49,334 nucleotides of DNA from Pseudomonas sp. H3(2019) (GCF_007713465.1 NZ_VMSG01000037.1:1-49334), one strand, 5' to 3'. Shown: positions 16,880 to 26,352, counted from the stretch's first letter. Numbers and translations: made by a program. The notes: generated from the sequence alone by a model not told the origin.

Positions 16880-16939
16880 TGTGCGCTTGGCCATTTCCAT
16901 ACAGAGCATGGGAGTGAATGCCCGGTCATGGTGGCTGCG

Positions 16940-17815
16940 CTAACGCAAAAACGCCTGGCGATACTCGCCGGGCGTGCCCTTCATGGCCTGACGAAAGCGG
17001 TTGGTGAAATGGCTGGCGCTGGCAAAGCCGCAGGCCAGCGCAATCTCACCGAGCGGCTGTGAGGTGCTGCGCAGCAAATGCCGGGCGTGGGTCAGGCGGC
17101 GGGCCAGCAGGTATTGATGCGGCGGCAGGCCGAAGCTTTCGCGAAACATCCGTGCGAAGTGGTACTCCGACAAGGCGCACAAGCCGGCCAACCGACCGAG
17201 GCTGATCGGTTCAGCCAATTGCTGGTCGATGTACTCGATCAGCTGTCGACGCTGATGTGCCGCCAGCCCACCCTTGAGGCGCAAACCCTGGCGCAGGCCA
17301 ACCCGGCTGAGCAGGCTGTGGCTGAGCATTTCATGCGCGAGGCTGCTGGTCAGCAGGCGTTCGCCAGGCTCGTCCCAGTTCAGTTCAATCAACTGACGGA
17401 AACGTCGAGCCTGCACCGGGTCTTCGAGAAAGGTGCTTTCCTGCAATTGCAGTTCACGCGGTTCACGGTCGAGCAGGGTGACGCAGCCGAGGGCAAATTG
17501 CTCGGGGCTGAAATACAGGTGAGCCAGGCGGATTTCACCGTTGATTACCCAGGCCGACTGGTGCTCGGCGGGCAGGATGCAGAGTTTGTCCGGGCCGCCC
17601 TTGGTGCCGGGCTGTTCGCGGCGAAAGGTCCCGGTGCCACCGGCGATGTAGCAGGAGAGGGTGTGATGCCCCGGCGCTTCATAGTCCTGGGCGTCGTGAT
17701 GGTTGCTCCACAGGGCTGCAGCCATGCCGTCACCGAGCTCGGCGCTGTGCTCAAGGCGAGCATTCGGCGAGCGGTTGAGGGCTTGAAAGACTTGCAGGGT
17801 TTCCAGTGCGGGCAT
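16940..17815 (-). CDS. AraC-family transcriptional regulator
   Basis: 291 residues. An N-terminal cupin-like ligand domain ('HHTLSCYIAGGTGTFRRE', 'KLCILPAEHQSAWVING') is followed by two C-terminal helix-turn-helix motifs ('ISLGRLAGLCALSEYHFARMFRESFG' and 'PLGEIALACGFASASHFTNRFRQAMKGTPGEYR'). It is divergent from the EamA exporter at 17955, which is the natural candidate for its target. Ligand unknown. Confidence 0.93.
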   Translation of the reverse strand: MPALETLQVFQALNRSPNARLEHSAELGDGMAAALWSNHHDAQDYEAPGHHTLSCYIAGGTGTFRREQPGTKGGPDKLCILPAEHQSAWVINGEIRLAHLYFSPEQFALGCVTLLDREPRELQLQESTFLEDPVQARRFRQLIELNWDEPGERLLTSSLAHEMLSHSLLSRVGLRQGLRLKGGLAAHQRRQLIEYIDQQLAEPISLGRLAGLCALSEYHFARMFRESFGLPPHQYLLARRLTHARHLLRSTSQPLGEIALACGFASASHFTNRFRQAMKGTPGEYRQAFLR

Positions 17816-17954
17816 GATCGGCTCTCTCCAACGCCTTGCATCCTACTCCGTCGCCTCGACGCTGCCAGCCCGTCGCCTGACAAAAGCGCAAGTTTATGCA
17901 AGCGCACGGCCTGCCTCGGGAACAGACTGAAGGCCATCTTCAGGAGTTGCCGAC

Positions 17955-18857
17955 ATGAACCTCTCGCTATACCTGCTAACAGTGCTGATCTGGGGCACCA
18001 CCTGGATCGCCTTGAAACTGCAACTGGGGGTGGTGGCGATTCCGGTGTCGATCGTTTATCGCTTCGGCCTGGCATCGTTGGTGCTGTTCGTGATGTTACT
18101 GCTCAGCCGACGCCTGCAAGTGATGAACCGGCGCGGTCATCTGATCTGCCTGGCCCAGGGGTTGTGCTTGTTCTGCATCAATTTCATGTGCTTCCTCACC
18201 GCCAGCCAGTGGATCCCCAGCGGTCTGGTCGCTGTGGTGTTTTCCACCGCCACGCTGTGGAATGCGCTGAATGCGCGAGTGTTCTTCGGTCAGAAAGTGG
18301 CGCGCAATGTGCTGATGGGCGGCGCGCTGGGGTTGATCGGGCTGGGCTTGTTGTTCTGGCCGGAACTGGTCGGCCATACCGCCAGCCCGCAAACCTTGCT
18401 TGGCCTGGGCCTGGCGTTGCTGGGCACGCTGTGTTTCTCGGCCGGCAACATGCTCTCGAGCCTGCAGCAAAAAGCCGGCCTCAAGCCGTTGACCACCAAC
18501 GCCTGGGGCATGGCCTATGGCGCCGCGATGCTGTCGATGTACTGCCTGGTCAAAGGTATTCCCTTCGACATTGAATGGAACACGCGTTACATCGGCTCGT
18601 TGTTGTACCTGGTGATTCCGGGCTCGGTGATCGGCTTTACCGCGTACCTGACCCTGGTCGGGCGCATGGGCCCTGAACGTGCGGCGTATTGCACCGTGCT
18701 GTTCCCGGTGGTGGCGTTGAACGTGTCGGCCTTCGCCGAAGGCTATCAATGGACCACACCGGCTTTGGCCGGGTTGGTACTGGTCATGTTGGGTAACGTG
18801 TTGGTGTTTCGCAAACCCAAGGCACGGGTGGCGGTGGGCAGTGGCAAGTTGGCGTGA
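17955..18857 (+). CDS. EamA-family (DMT) transporter
   Basis: 300 residues with about ten hydrophobic segments in two EamA repeats, beginning 'LYLLTVLIWGTTWIALKLQLG'. The family exports amino acids and other small metabolites from the cytoplasm. A short hydrophilic tail ends in RVAVGSGKLA. It is divergent from the AraC regulator with a 139-bp gap, so induction by that regulator is likely. Substrate not predictable. Confidence 0.92.
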   Translation: MNLSLYLLTVLIWGTTWIALKLQLGVVAIPVSIVYRFGLASLVLFVMLLLSRRLQVMNRRGHLICLAQGLCLFCINFMCFLTASQWIPSGLVAVVFSTATLWNALNARVFFGQKVARNVLMGGALGLIGLGLLFWPELVGHTASPQTLLGLGLALLGTLCFSAGNMLSSLQQKAGLKPLTTNAWGMAYGAAMLSMYCLVKGIPFDIEWNTRYIGSLLYLVIPGSVIGFTAYLTLVGRMGPERAAYCTVLFPVVALNVSAFAEGYQWTTPALAGLVLVMLGNVLVFRKPKARVAVGSGKLA

Positions 18858-18905
18858 TCGATCAAGTTACACTTTGCCTTATCGGGTTGATCCGTACGGC
18901 GTTGG

Positions 18906-19415
18906 TTAATTGTCGGTTTTCAGTGACAGATAAATAAGTGCGGTCATCATGTAACCGATAATGCTTCGGGTCCATGCCATGGCATTCCACTCTGCGGAAC
19001 TGTCCATGTCGAACCATTCATTGGCGATAACCTGTATGCAGAAGTAATACACGAAAATACCGATCATCAAGCCGACTATTCCGTATTTCTTTGCCTCGTG
19101 GAATTCCTTGCGTGGCGCATTGAGTTTTGTATAAAGCTGATAGGCCCCCAATAAACAACAGGCGGTGTAGGTTGTCTCCAGAGTGATGATCATCCAGTAG
19201 ATTCTATGGTGCAGCATGGGGGAGGTGATGGCGCGATAGCGCAGGGCGTCATTGGGGCGGGTCGTGTCCATGCTGAGGATATGTCCAACAAATTCGTAGT
19301 TGGAGGCGTAGTCAGTCACATTGCTGAATACAACAAGAAAGCCAAATACTCCCGCCATTAAAATCAGGGCAAATTTACTGCGCCTGATCAGGCAGGCCGT
19401 CGTGAAATTTATCAT
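18906..19415 (-). CDS. DUF2165 family membrane protein
   Basis: 169 residues with four hydrophobic segments: ~15-35, ~72-95, ~110-130 and ~145-163. The N-terminal half has the DUF2165-like pattern 'VFGFLVVFSNVTDYASNYEFVGHILSMDTT'. A small inner-membrane protein of unknown function. The base composition is visibly less GC-rich than that of its neighbours, as in the next gene. It is divergent from the Ig-like gene at 19662, and the lux-box-like palindrome lies between them. Confidence 0.85.
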   Translation of the reverse strand: MINFTTACLIRRSKFALILMAGVFGFLVVFSNVTDYASNYEFVGHILSMDTTRPNDALRYRAITSPMLHHRIYWMIITLETTYTACCLLGAYQLYTKLNAPRKEFHEAKKYGIVGLMIGIFVYYFCIQVIANEWFDMDSSAEWNAMAWTRSIIGYMMTALIYLSLKTDN

Positions 19416-19563
19416 AGTGCGTACTCTCCCATTCCATTTCCTGCAATGCGCAGGTTATAGGGGGAGTTTATAACGCATGAAAAGTGTAGCGCGGAGGACT
19501 GAATTGCAAGTTGTGTCCTGCGGTTTGAATCTGTTGAGCGATTCTCCTGTTTTATCGGTTGTC

Positions 19564-19583
19564 AACTGTCAGGACTGACAGTT
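19564..19583. promoter_or_regulatory. lux/las-box-like operator, site A (perfect palindrome)
   Basis: AACTGTCAGGACTGACAGTT is a perfect 8-4-8 inverted repeat, and one further pair of bases outside also matches. It has the CT-N12-AG form of las/rhl boxes. It is centred 88 bp before the GTG of the Ig-like gene and 158 bp before DUF2165. Sites B and C in the Tc toxin promoter region share 14 of the 20 positions with it. Confidence 0.65.
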
Positions 19584-19661
19584 GTTTTCCAGAGAGGCTG
19601 GTTTCATTGTTGGCAGGGAGTTAAATCTTGTATTGACGCTGATACCAGGGAGTAAGCGAAC

Positions 19662-20063
19662 GTGAGCATAAACGAAGAAATTCAACGTATCAGGGATCTG
19701 ATTGCTAACGGTGCAGAGCATACGATTGTGCAAAATGCTGATTTGCCGCCTAAACCTGATATTTCATTGGTGGAAGGTGGAAAACTGAAATTTTCGGAGG
19801 TGCCAGATAGCGGGCTGGTTGTGATGCTCAGGTATTCGGGGTTCCAGGCTTTCGACAAGGTGGTTTTCAACCTGGCGGGAGAGAGCCCTGATGATACGTT
19901 TGCTAAAAGTTGGGACCTGATAGGCGAAGGGACAATCGAGTTCATCGTTCCCAAAGCTGAACTGGAAAAATTTCTTGGTAGTTACGCACTGGCGCTTTAT
20001 TTCATTTACCGGGTCAATGACAACCAGACCTCTAACTGGACCTACTTTGATGTGATCCCCTAG
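19662..20063 (+). CDS. Small Ig-like domain protein
   Basis: 133 residues starting at GTG, with GGGAG upstream. After ~45 hydrophilic residues it reads as one beta-sandwich ('LVVMLRYSGFQAFDKVVFNLAG', 'GTIEFIVPKAELEKFLGSYALALYFIYRV'). This pattern of 'yxGmxxxDxVxxxxxG ... ixFxVPxxxlxxxlGxxvxvxYxV' is seen in Ig-like modules of Pseudomonas surface and toxin-associated proteins. There is no signal peptide. It is relatively AT-rich. It carries its own lux-box-like operator and a terminator, so it is a one-gene unit. The link to the toxin locus is inferred from the shared operator. Confidence 0.75.
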   Translation: MSINEEIQRIRDLIANGAEHTIVQNADLPPKPDISLVEGGKLKFSEVPDSGLVVMLRYSGFQAFDKVVFNLAGESPDDTFAKSWDLIGEGTIEFIVPKAELEKFLGSYALALYFIYRVNDNQTSNWTYFDVIP

Positions 20064-20079
20064 GGGCGTGCACTGACCC

Positions 20080-20103
20080 AAGCACGCCTTTAAGGCGTGC
20101 TTT
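20080..20103 (+). terminator. Probable terminator of the Ig-like gene
   Basis: A ten-bp stem AAGCACGCCT/AGGCGTGCTT with a loop of only a few bases begins 17 bases after the stop. It is followed by a weak T-rich stretch (TTGATGTTT). It separates the gene from the convergent dehydrogenase. Confidence 0.6.
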
Positions 20104-20111
20104 GATGTTTG

Positions 20112-21086
20112 TCAGCCCTTCCACACCTGCGGATTAACCAGATCCTGCGGCCGCTCGCCCAACAGCGCGCTGCGCAAGTTGGCCAAGGCGCGGTTGGCCA
20201 TGGCTTCGCGGGTTTCATGGGTGGCCGAACCGATATGCGGCAAGGTCACGGCATTCTTCAGCTGGAACAGCGGCGACTCGGCCAGGGGTTCCTTCTCGTA
20301 GACATCCAGCCCCGCCCCGCGAATCCGGTTTGTCTGCAAGGCTTCGATCAGCGCTGGTTCATCGACCACCGGGCCACGGGAAATATTCACCAGAATCGCG
20401 CTCGGCTTCATCAGCGCCAGTTCACGGTGGCTGATCAGGTGCCGGGTCTTGTCGCTGAGCGGCACCACCAGGCAGACGAAATCGGCTTCGGCCAGCAACT
20501 GATCAAGGCTGCGAAACTGCGCGCTGAGTTCCTGTTCAAGGTTGGGCTTGCGGCTGTTGCCGCTGTACAGAATCGGCATGTTGAAGCCCAGGCGACCGCG
20601 TCGGGCGATGGCCGCGCCGATGTTGCCCATGCCGACGATGCCCAGGGTCTTGCCATGCACATCGCAACCAAACAGCGGCGCGCCGACCGTGGCCTGCCAT
20701 TGCCCGGCCTTGGTCCAGGCGTCCAGCTCAGCGACACGTCGGGCGCTGCTCATCAACAAGGCAAAGGCCAGGTCGGCGGTGCTTTCGGTCAGCACGTCCG
20801 GGGTGTTGGTGAGCATGATCCCGCGTTCGTTGAAGTAGTCCAGGTCGTAGTTGTCGTAGCCGACCGAGACGCTGGATACCACTTCGAGTTTGCTGGCGTT
20901 TTCCAATTGCGCCCGCCCGAGCTTGCGACCGACGCCGATCAAACCGTGTGCGTGGGGCAGGGCTTCGTTGAACTGTGCAGTGATGTCGCCCAGCTTGGGG
21001 TTGGGCACGATCACATCGAAGTCGTGTCGCAAGGACTCGACCATTTCGGGCGAGACACGGCTGAAGGCAAGTACGGTCTTTTTCAT
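20112..21086 (-). CDS. D-2-hydroxyacid dehydrogenase (GhrB/2-ketogluconate reductase-like)
   Basis: 324 residues from MKKTVLAFSRV. The NAD(P) Rossmann motif is 'GIVGMGNIGAAIARR'. The catalytic Arg, Glu and His are in 'NISRGPVVDEPALI', 'AGLDVYEKEP' and 'LPHIGSATHE'. This group reduces glyoxylate, hydroxypyruvate or 2-ketogluconate in the cytoplasm; the exact substrate cannot be told. The frame continues upstream to 21254, but that part is the palindromic repeat, so the ATG at 21086 is the start. Confidence 0.93.
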   Translation of the reverse strand: MKKTVLAFSRVSPEMVESLRHDFDVIVPNPKLGDITAQFNEALPHAHGLIGVGRKLGRAQLENASKLEVVSSVSVGYDNYDLDYFNERGIMLTNTPDVLTESTADLAFALLMSSARRVAELDAWTKAGQWQATVGAPLFGCDVHGKTLGIVGMGNIGAAIARRGRLGFNMPILYSGNSRKPNLEQELSAQFRSLDQLLAEADFVCLVVPLSDKTRHLISHRELALMKPSAILVNISRGPVVDEPALIEALQTNRIRGAGLDVYEKEPLAESPLFQLKNAVTLPHIGSATHETREAMANRALANLRSALLGERPQDLVNPQVWKG

Positions 21087-21157
21087 CGCAGGAAGGCTCG
21101 TCAGGCGGAGGAGAGTGCCAGGCACGCTAACATTCTCGGTCAGGTTTGTGCAGGTCT

Positions 21158-21262
21158 GATCGTTCCCACGCTCCGCGTGGTAACGCCTCCCTGGACGCTC
21201 TGCGTCCGCCTTTGTGACGCAGAGCGTCACGGGCTGCATTCCCACGCGGAGCATGGGAACGA
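21158..21262. repeat. Intergenic palindromic repeat, full copy 2
   Basis: Outer arms GATCGTTCCCACGC and GCATGGGAACGA enclose the GACGCTCTGCGTC/TGACGCAGAGCGTCA inner pair. It lies between the dehydrogenase start and the end of the LysR gene. Confidence 0.88.
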
Positions 21263-21274
21263 GTGGGGAATGGA

Positions 21275-22243
21275 TCAGTTCGCCACCCGAACCCCACCCA
21301 TACTCCCACTCAACTCATACGCCGCCAATTCCGCCTGATGCGCCGCCAGAATCTCCGGCAGCGAGCCGCGCAGGTACTCGACCCAGGTCTTGATCTTCGC
21401 ATCCAGGTACTGGCGCGACGGGTAGATGGCGTACAGGTTCAGCTCTTGCGAGCGGTAGTTGGGCATGACCCGCACCAGGCTACCGTTGCGCAGGCCTTCG
21501 ATGGCCGCGTAGACCGGCAGCACACCGACGCCCATGCCGCTGATGATCGCGGTTTTCATCGCGTCGGCGGAGTTCACCAGAAACGGCGAGCTGTTGATGG
21601 TGACCATTTCCTGGCCTTCCGGGCCGTCGAACAGCCATTTCTCCAGCGGAATCACCGGGCTGACCAGGCGCAGGCAGGCGTGGTTCAGCAGGTCGCTGGG
21701 CTTCTGCGCGCAGCCGTTGGCCTTCACGTAGGCCGGCGATGCGCAGACGATGCTGTAAGTGATGCCCAGCCGTTGCGAGACGAACCCCGAGTCCGGCAGT
21801 TCGCTGGCCAGCACGATCGATACGTCGTAGCCCTCGTCCAGCAAGTCCGGTACGCGGTTGGCCATGGTCAGGTCGAAGGTCACGTCCGGGTGGGACTTGC
21901 GATAGCGGGCGATGGCATCGATCACGAAGTGCTGACCGATCCCGGTCATGGTGTGCACCTTGAGCTGCCCGGCCGGGCGCGCATGGGCGTCGCTGGCCTC
22001 GGCTTCGGCTTCCTCGACATAGGCGAGGATCTGCCCGCAGCGCAGCAAATAACGTTTACCGGCCTCGGTCAGGGCGATGCGGCGGGTGGTGCGGTTGAGC
22101 AAACGGGTTTGCAGGTGGGCTTCCAGGTTGGAGACCGCGCGCGAGACGTTGGCCGTCGTGGTATCGAGCTGCACGGCAGCGGCAGTGAAGCTGCCGGCTT
22201 CGGCGACACAGCTGAAGGCGCGCATGTTTTGCAAAGTGTCCAT
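21275..22243 (-). CDS. LysR-family transcriptional regulator
   Basis: 322 residues. The N-terminal helix-turn-helix is 'FSCVAEAGSFTAAAVQLDTTTANVSRAVSNLEAHLQTRLLNR', followed by an effector-binding domain of two alpha/beta lobes. It is divergent from the efflux operon at 22444 with a 200-bp gap, as AaeR is from aaeXAB, so it probably controls that operon in response to an aromatic acid or similar compound. Confidence 0.93.
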   Translation of the reverse strand: MDTLQNMRAFSCVAEAGSFTAAAVQLDTTTANVSRAVSNLEAHLQTRLLNRTTRRIALTEAGKRYLLRCGQILAYVEEAEAEASDAHARPAGQLKVHTMTGIGQHFVIDAIARYRKSHPDVTFDLTMANRVPDLLDEGYDVSIVLASELPDSGFVSQRLGITYSIVCASPAYVKANGCAQKPSDLLNHACLRLVSPVIPLEKWLFDGPEGQEMVTINSSPFLVNSADAMKTAIISGMGVGVLPVYAAIEGLRNGSLVRVMPNYRSQELNLYAIYPSRQYLDAKIKTWVEYLRGSLPEILAAHQAELAAYELSGSMGGVRVAN

Positions 22244-22443
22244 GGGGTGCTCTCGGGTGCGATGACAAATTGTGACACGAAGTTGCTGCTTTTTTACAGG
22301 CGACCAATGGATGCGACCAAGGGATTATCTCGTGAACGGTAACAAAGATTCACAGGAATCCCGGCTTATCGCTGCTCAGGCCCACCCCTAGAATTGCGCC
22401 CATCTCTTACGGGACGTCCTCCCCACCTCAGGAAATTGCAGCA

Positions 22444-23955
22444 GTGCCGCGTCGCATCAGCAGAGAGCTGAAGACTCTCAGTGTTTGGGCTTTATCGTTA
22501 GCCATCAGCGGCTGCATCGGAACCGGAGGTATTGCCCCACAGGGCAAGGCATTCGATGCCAATACACTGGCCACCGACCAGGCAATCCAGAGCGCCGCCA
22601 AGGACGCTCACTGGCCGACCGCGCAGTGGTGGCAGGCCTATGGTGACCCGCAACTCAATCACTGGGTCGACCTCGCCGTGCAAGGCAGCCCGAGCATGGC
22701 CATGGCTGCAGCCCGTGTGCGGCAGGCCAAGTCCATGGCCGGTGTTGCCGAGTCGGCCGAGTCGTTGCAGGTCAATGGCCAGTCCACGCTCAAACGCCAT
22801 AACTGGCCGACCGACCAGTTCTACGGTCCGGGCGAACTGGCCAACACCACCACCTGGGACAACAACGCTGCCCTCGGTTTCAGCTACGCCCTCGACCTGT
22901 GGGGCCGCGAAAGCAATGCCACCGAACGCGCCGTCGACATGGCCCACATGAGCGCCGCCGAGGCGCGCATGGCTCAGCTTGAATTGCAGAACAACGTGGT
23001 CCGCGCCTACATCCAGCTATCGTTGCATTACGCGCAGCGGGACATCGTGGCCGCGACCCTCAAGCAGCAACAGCAAATTCTCGACCTCGCGCAAAAGCGT
23101 CTGGACGGCGGCATCGGCACCCATTTCGAAGTCAGCCAGGCACAAACCCCGTTGCCGGAAACCCATCGGCAACTGGATGCACTGGACGAAGAAATCGCCC
23201 TGAGCCGCAATCAACTCGCCGCCCTGGCGGGCAAAGGCCCAGGGGAGGGCGCACCGTTGCAGCGTCCGACGCTCTCCCTTGGCACTGCACTGAGACTGCC
23301 CTCGGCATTGCCCGCGCAATTGCTCGGCCAACGCCCGGACGTGGTTGCCAGTCGCTGGCAAGTCGCGGCCCAGGCGCGCGGTATCGACGTGGCGCACGCG
23401 GGCTTCTACCCCAACGTCGATCTGGTCGGCAGCCTTGGTTACATGGCCACCGGTGGCGGGGCGCTGGAGTTCCTGACCGGCAAGAAGCTCAACTACAACG
23501 TCGGGCCGGCAATCTCCCTGCCGATCTTCGACGGTGGGCGTTTGCGCTCGGAACTGGGTGAAGCCTCGGCCGGCTATGACATCGCCGTGGCCAAGTACAA
23601 CCAGACTCTGGTCAATGCGCTCAAGAGCATCTCCGACCAGTTGATCCGCCGCGAGTCCATGGACAAACAACAAACCTTCGCTGCCGAGTCGGTGGCCGCT
23701 GCACAGAAAACCTACGACATCGCGATGATCGCCTACCAGCGCGGGCTCACTGATTATCTCAATGTGCTGAATGCCCAGAGCCTGCTGTTCAAGCAGCAGC
23801 AAGTGCAACAACAGGTTCAGGCCGCGCGTTTGAGTGCCCATGCCGAATTGGTCACCGCCCTCGGCGGCGGGCTTGGTGCCGGTAACGATGTGCCGCCCGA
23901 CAGCCAAGTCCAGGTGCCGAAAACCCCGGCCATTCTCTCTGCCCTCGACCACTGA
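22444..23955 (+). CDS. NodT-family outer-membrane efflux lipoprotein
   Basis: 503 residues, GTG start, with AGGAAA upstream. The lipobox SLAISGC places the acylated Cys at 24. Two OEP repeats follow, with long helices such as 'LKQQQQILDLAQKRLDGGIGTHFEVSQA' and 'LLGQRPDVVASRWQVAAQARGIDVAHAGFYP'. It forms the outer-membrane channel for the FUSC/HlyD pump encoded next. It is the first gene of a four-gene operon, and its stop is 10 bases before the pump gene. Confidence 0.93.
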   Translation: MPRRISRELKTLSVWALSLAISGCIGTGGIAPQGKAFDANTLATDQAIQSAAKDAHWPTAQWWQAYGDPQLNHWVDLAVQGSPSMAMAAARVRQAKSMAGVAESAESLQVNGQSTLKRHNWPTDQFYGPGELANTTTWDNNAALGFSYALDLWGRESNATERAVDMAHMSAAEARMAQLELQNNVVRAYIQLSLHYAQRDIVAATLKQQQQILDLAQKRLDGGIGTHFEVSQAQTPLPETHRQLDALDEEIALSRNQLAALAGKGPGEGAPLQRPTLSLGTALRLPSALPAQLLGQRPDVVASRWQVAAQARGIDVAHAGFYPNVDLVGSLGYMATGGGALEFLTGKKLNYNVGPAISLPIFDGGRLRSELGEASAGYDIAVAKYNQTLVNALKSISDQLIRRESMDKQQTFAAESVAAAQKTYDIAMIAYQRGLTDYLNVLNAQSLLFKQQQVQQQVQAARLSAHAELVTALGGGLGAGNDVPPDSQVQVPKTPAILSALDH

Positions 23956-23965
23956 ACAGGACGCC

Positions 23966-26152
23966 ATGACTCCCTTGCCTGCACCGTTGCGCTGGCTGTA
24001 TTCCCTTGAATGGCGCCGGGGTTTTTTCGATTGGGCACGCAGTGACGGCGTGACCTGGGTCTACATCTTCAAGGTGCTGATTGCAGCGTTCCTGACCCTC
24101 TGGCTGGCCATGCGCCTGGAACTGCCGCAACCGCGCACGGCGATGATCACCGTGTTCATCGTCATGCAGCCGCAGAGCGGTCAGGTGTTCGCCAAGAGCT
24201 TCTATCGCTTCCTCGGCACGTTGGCCGGCTCGGCGGTGATGGTCGCGCTGATTGCCTTGTTCGCGCAGAACACCGAACTGTTCCTCGGCTCGCTGGCGAT
24301 CTGGGTCGGCATCTGCACGGCCGGTGCCGCGCGCTATCGCAACTTCCGCGCCTATGGTTTTGTGCTCGCCGGCTACACCGCGGCGATGGTCGGCTTGCCG
24401 GCGCTGGCGCACCCGGACGGCGCGTTCATGGCGGCGGTCTGGCGGGTGCTGGAAATCTCCCTGGGGATTCTCTGCTCGACCCTGGTCAGCGCCGCGATTC
24501 TCCCGCAAACCGCCAGCGCCGCGATGCGCAACGCCTTGTATCAGCGCTTCGGAGTGTTTGCGCTGTTCGTCACCGATGGCTTGCGCGGGCGCAGCCAACG
24601 CGAGGCTTTTGAAGCCGGCAACGTGCGCTTTATCGCCGAAGCCGTGGGCCTGGAAGGCTTGCGCAGCGTTACCGTGTTCGAAGACCCGCACATGCGGCGG
24701 CGCAATGGTCGGCTCAGTCGACTGAACAGTGAATTCATGGGCATCACCACCCGGTTCAACGCCTTGCACCAATTGCTTGAACGCTTGCGCAGCAGTGGCA
24801 CCGAACAGGTGGTGGCAGCGATCAAACCCGGGTTGCAGGACCTGGCCGAAGTGCTCGATGGCTTCTCGGGGCGTGCGCTGACGCATGCCGACGCAGCACG
24901 TTTGGCGGCGCAATTGGCGGCCTACAAAGAGGACTTGCCGGCGCGGGTGCGCAGCTTGCGCGCGAGCTTTCAGCAGAACGAGCCGAGCGACGCCGAGCAG
25001 CTAGATTTTCACACCGCGTACGAGTTGCTCTACCGCTTCGTCGACGAAGTGCACAGTTATGCACAGACCCACGCCTCGCTGGCCGAGCACCGTCACGAAC
25101 GCGAGCAATGGGATGAGCCCTACACCCCGAAAACCAACTGGCTGGCGTCGGCTGCGGCGGGCATTCGGGCGTCGTTCATTCTGATTGTGCTCGGCAGCTA
25201 TTGGGTTGCTACGGCGTGGCCAAGCGGCGCGACCATGACCTTGATCGCTGCCGCCACAGTCGGTCTGTCGGCGGCCACGCCAAACCCCAAACGCATGGCA
25301 TTCCAGATGGCTTGCGGGACGTTGCTCGGTGCGCTGATCGGCTTCGTCGAGATGTTTTTCATCTTCCCGTGGATCGACGGCTTCCCACTGTTGTGCGTGA
25401 TGTTGGCACCGGTGATCGTGCTCGGCTCGTTCCTCACCTCACGGCCGCAGTACGCCGGTGTCGGCCTGGGTTTGCTGATCTTTTTCAGCACCGGTTCGGT
25501 GCCGGATAACCTGACCGTCTACAACCCTTACACCTTCATCAACGACTACATCGCCATGGTCCTGGGCATGTTGGTGTGCGCGGCGGCCGGGGCGATCATC
25601 TTGCCGCCCAACAGTCGCTGGTTGTGGCGGCGACTGGAGCAAGACTTGCGCGGGCAAGTGGTGTTCGCCATCAGCGGCAAACTCAAGGGGCTGGCATCGG
25701 GTTTTGAAAGCAGCACCCGCGATCTGCTGCACCAGGCGTATGGCCTGGCCACCGGACAGCCGCAGGTGCAACGCGATCTGCTGCGCTGGATGTTCGTGGT
25801 GCTGGAAGTTGGCCACGCGATCATCGAGTTGCGCAAGGAACAGGCGATCCTCCCGGTGCACCCGGCGTATGCCGAAACCCAGCCGTGGCGTCAGGCGATC
25901 CGCGTAATGGGCCGCTCGCTGGTGCGACTGTTTCTGCAACCGAGCCAAAGCAATCTGGAACGCAGCCTCGTTGCCGTCGACCACGCCATCAGCCGTGTCC
26001 AGGCCACCGACGAACCCTTCGCCCCGCACTTCGACACCTCGGCGCTGCGCCGGGTGAAGAGCTACCTGCATTTCATCCGCACTTCGTTGCTCGACCCGCA
26101 ATCGCCGCTGGCCGCACTCGCTGCCCCGCAAGGACCTGACCATGCCTCGTGA
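23966..26152 (+). CDS. FUSC/AaeB-family inner-membrane efflux protein
   Basis: 728 residues. Two membrane bundles of about five to six helices each (residues ~25-180 and ~390-550) are separated by a long soluble region, the usual layout of AaeB/FUSC proteins. It works with the HlyD-type adaptor and NodT channel to export aromatic carboxylic acids or related compounds. The ATG at 23966 is chosen because family members start 'PLRWLYSLEWRRGFFDWA'. The end overlaps the DUF1656 gene by 11 bases. Confidence 0.93.
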   Translation: MTPLPAPLRWLYSLEWRRGFFDWARSDGVTWVYIFKVLIAAFLTLWLAMRLELPQPRTAMITVFIVMQPQSGQVFAKSFYRFLGTLAGSAVMVALIALFAQNTELFLGSLAIWVGICTAGAARYRNFRAYGFVLAGYTAAMVGLPALAHPDGAFMAAVWRVLEISLGILCSTLVSAAILPQTASAAMRNALYQRFGVFALFVTDGLRGRSQREAFEAGNVRFIAEAVGLEGLRSVTVFEDPHMRRRNGRLSRLNSEFMGITTRFNALHQLLERLRSSGTEQVVAAIKPGLQDLAEVLDGFSGRALTHADAARLAAQLAAYKEDLPARVRSLRASFQQNEPSDAEQLDFHTAYELLYRFVDEVHSYAQTHASLAEHRHEREQWDEPYTPKTNWLASAAAGIRASFILIVLGSYWVATAWPSGATMTLIAAATVGLSAATPNPKRMAFQMACGTLLGALIGFVEMFFIFPWIDGFPLLCVMLAPVIVLGSFLTSRPQYAGVGLGLLIFFSTGSVPDNLTVYNPYTFINDYIAMVLGMLVCAAAGAIILPPNSRWLWRRLEQDLRGQVVFAISGKLKGLASGFESSTRDLLHQAYGLATGQPQVQRDLLRWMFVVLEVGHAIIELRKEQAILPVHPAYAETQPWRQAIRVMGRSLVRLFLQPSQSNLERSLVAVDHAISRVQATDEPFAPHFDTSALRRVKSYLHFIRTSLLDPQSPLAALAAPQGPDHAS

Positions 26153-26342
26153 AATCGCCTTCCACGGCGTGTACATGCCGACCATGACCCTGATGTTTTT
26201 CATCGCTGCGGCAGTGGCCTGGGCGCTCGACCGGTTTCTGTCCGGGTTCGATCTGTACCGCTTCTTCTGGCACCCGGCGCTGCTGCGCCTGAGCCTCTTC
26301 ACCTGTTTGTTCGGCGCCCTCGCGCTGACTGTTTACCCTTGA
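26142..26342 (+). CDS. DUF1656 (AaeX-like) membrane protein
   Basis: 66 residues with two hydrophobic helices (~12-32 and ~42-62), beginning 'MPREIAFHGVYMPTM'. Family members almost always lie between AaeB-like and AaeA-like genes, and this one overlaps the pump gene by 11 bases and precedes the HlyD gene by 10. Thought to be a small helper of the pump. Confidence 0.93.
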   Translation: MPREIAFHGVYMPTMTLMFFIAAAVAWALDRFLSGFDLYRFFWHPALLRLSLFTCLFGALALTVYP

Positions 26343-26352
26343 GACCGATTCG

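Noticed and set aside
16892..16922. Degenerate copy of the intergenic palindrome after the TonB receptor
   Set aside because: CATACAGAGCATGGGAGTGAATG recalls the repeat, but one arm is too altered to call.
17078..18574. 498-codon open frame on the plus strand across the AraC gene
   Set aside because: It runs antisense to the AraC gene and then in another frame of the EamA gene; the protein has no family look, while both overlapped genes have clear motifs.
20109..21338. 409-codon open frame on the plus strand
   Set aside because: Antisense to the 2-hydroxyacid dehydrogenase, whose Rossmann and catalytic motifs are intact; long antisense frames are normal in GC-rich Pseudomonas DNA.
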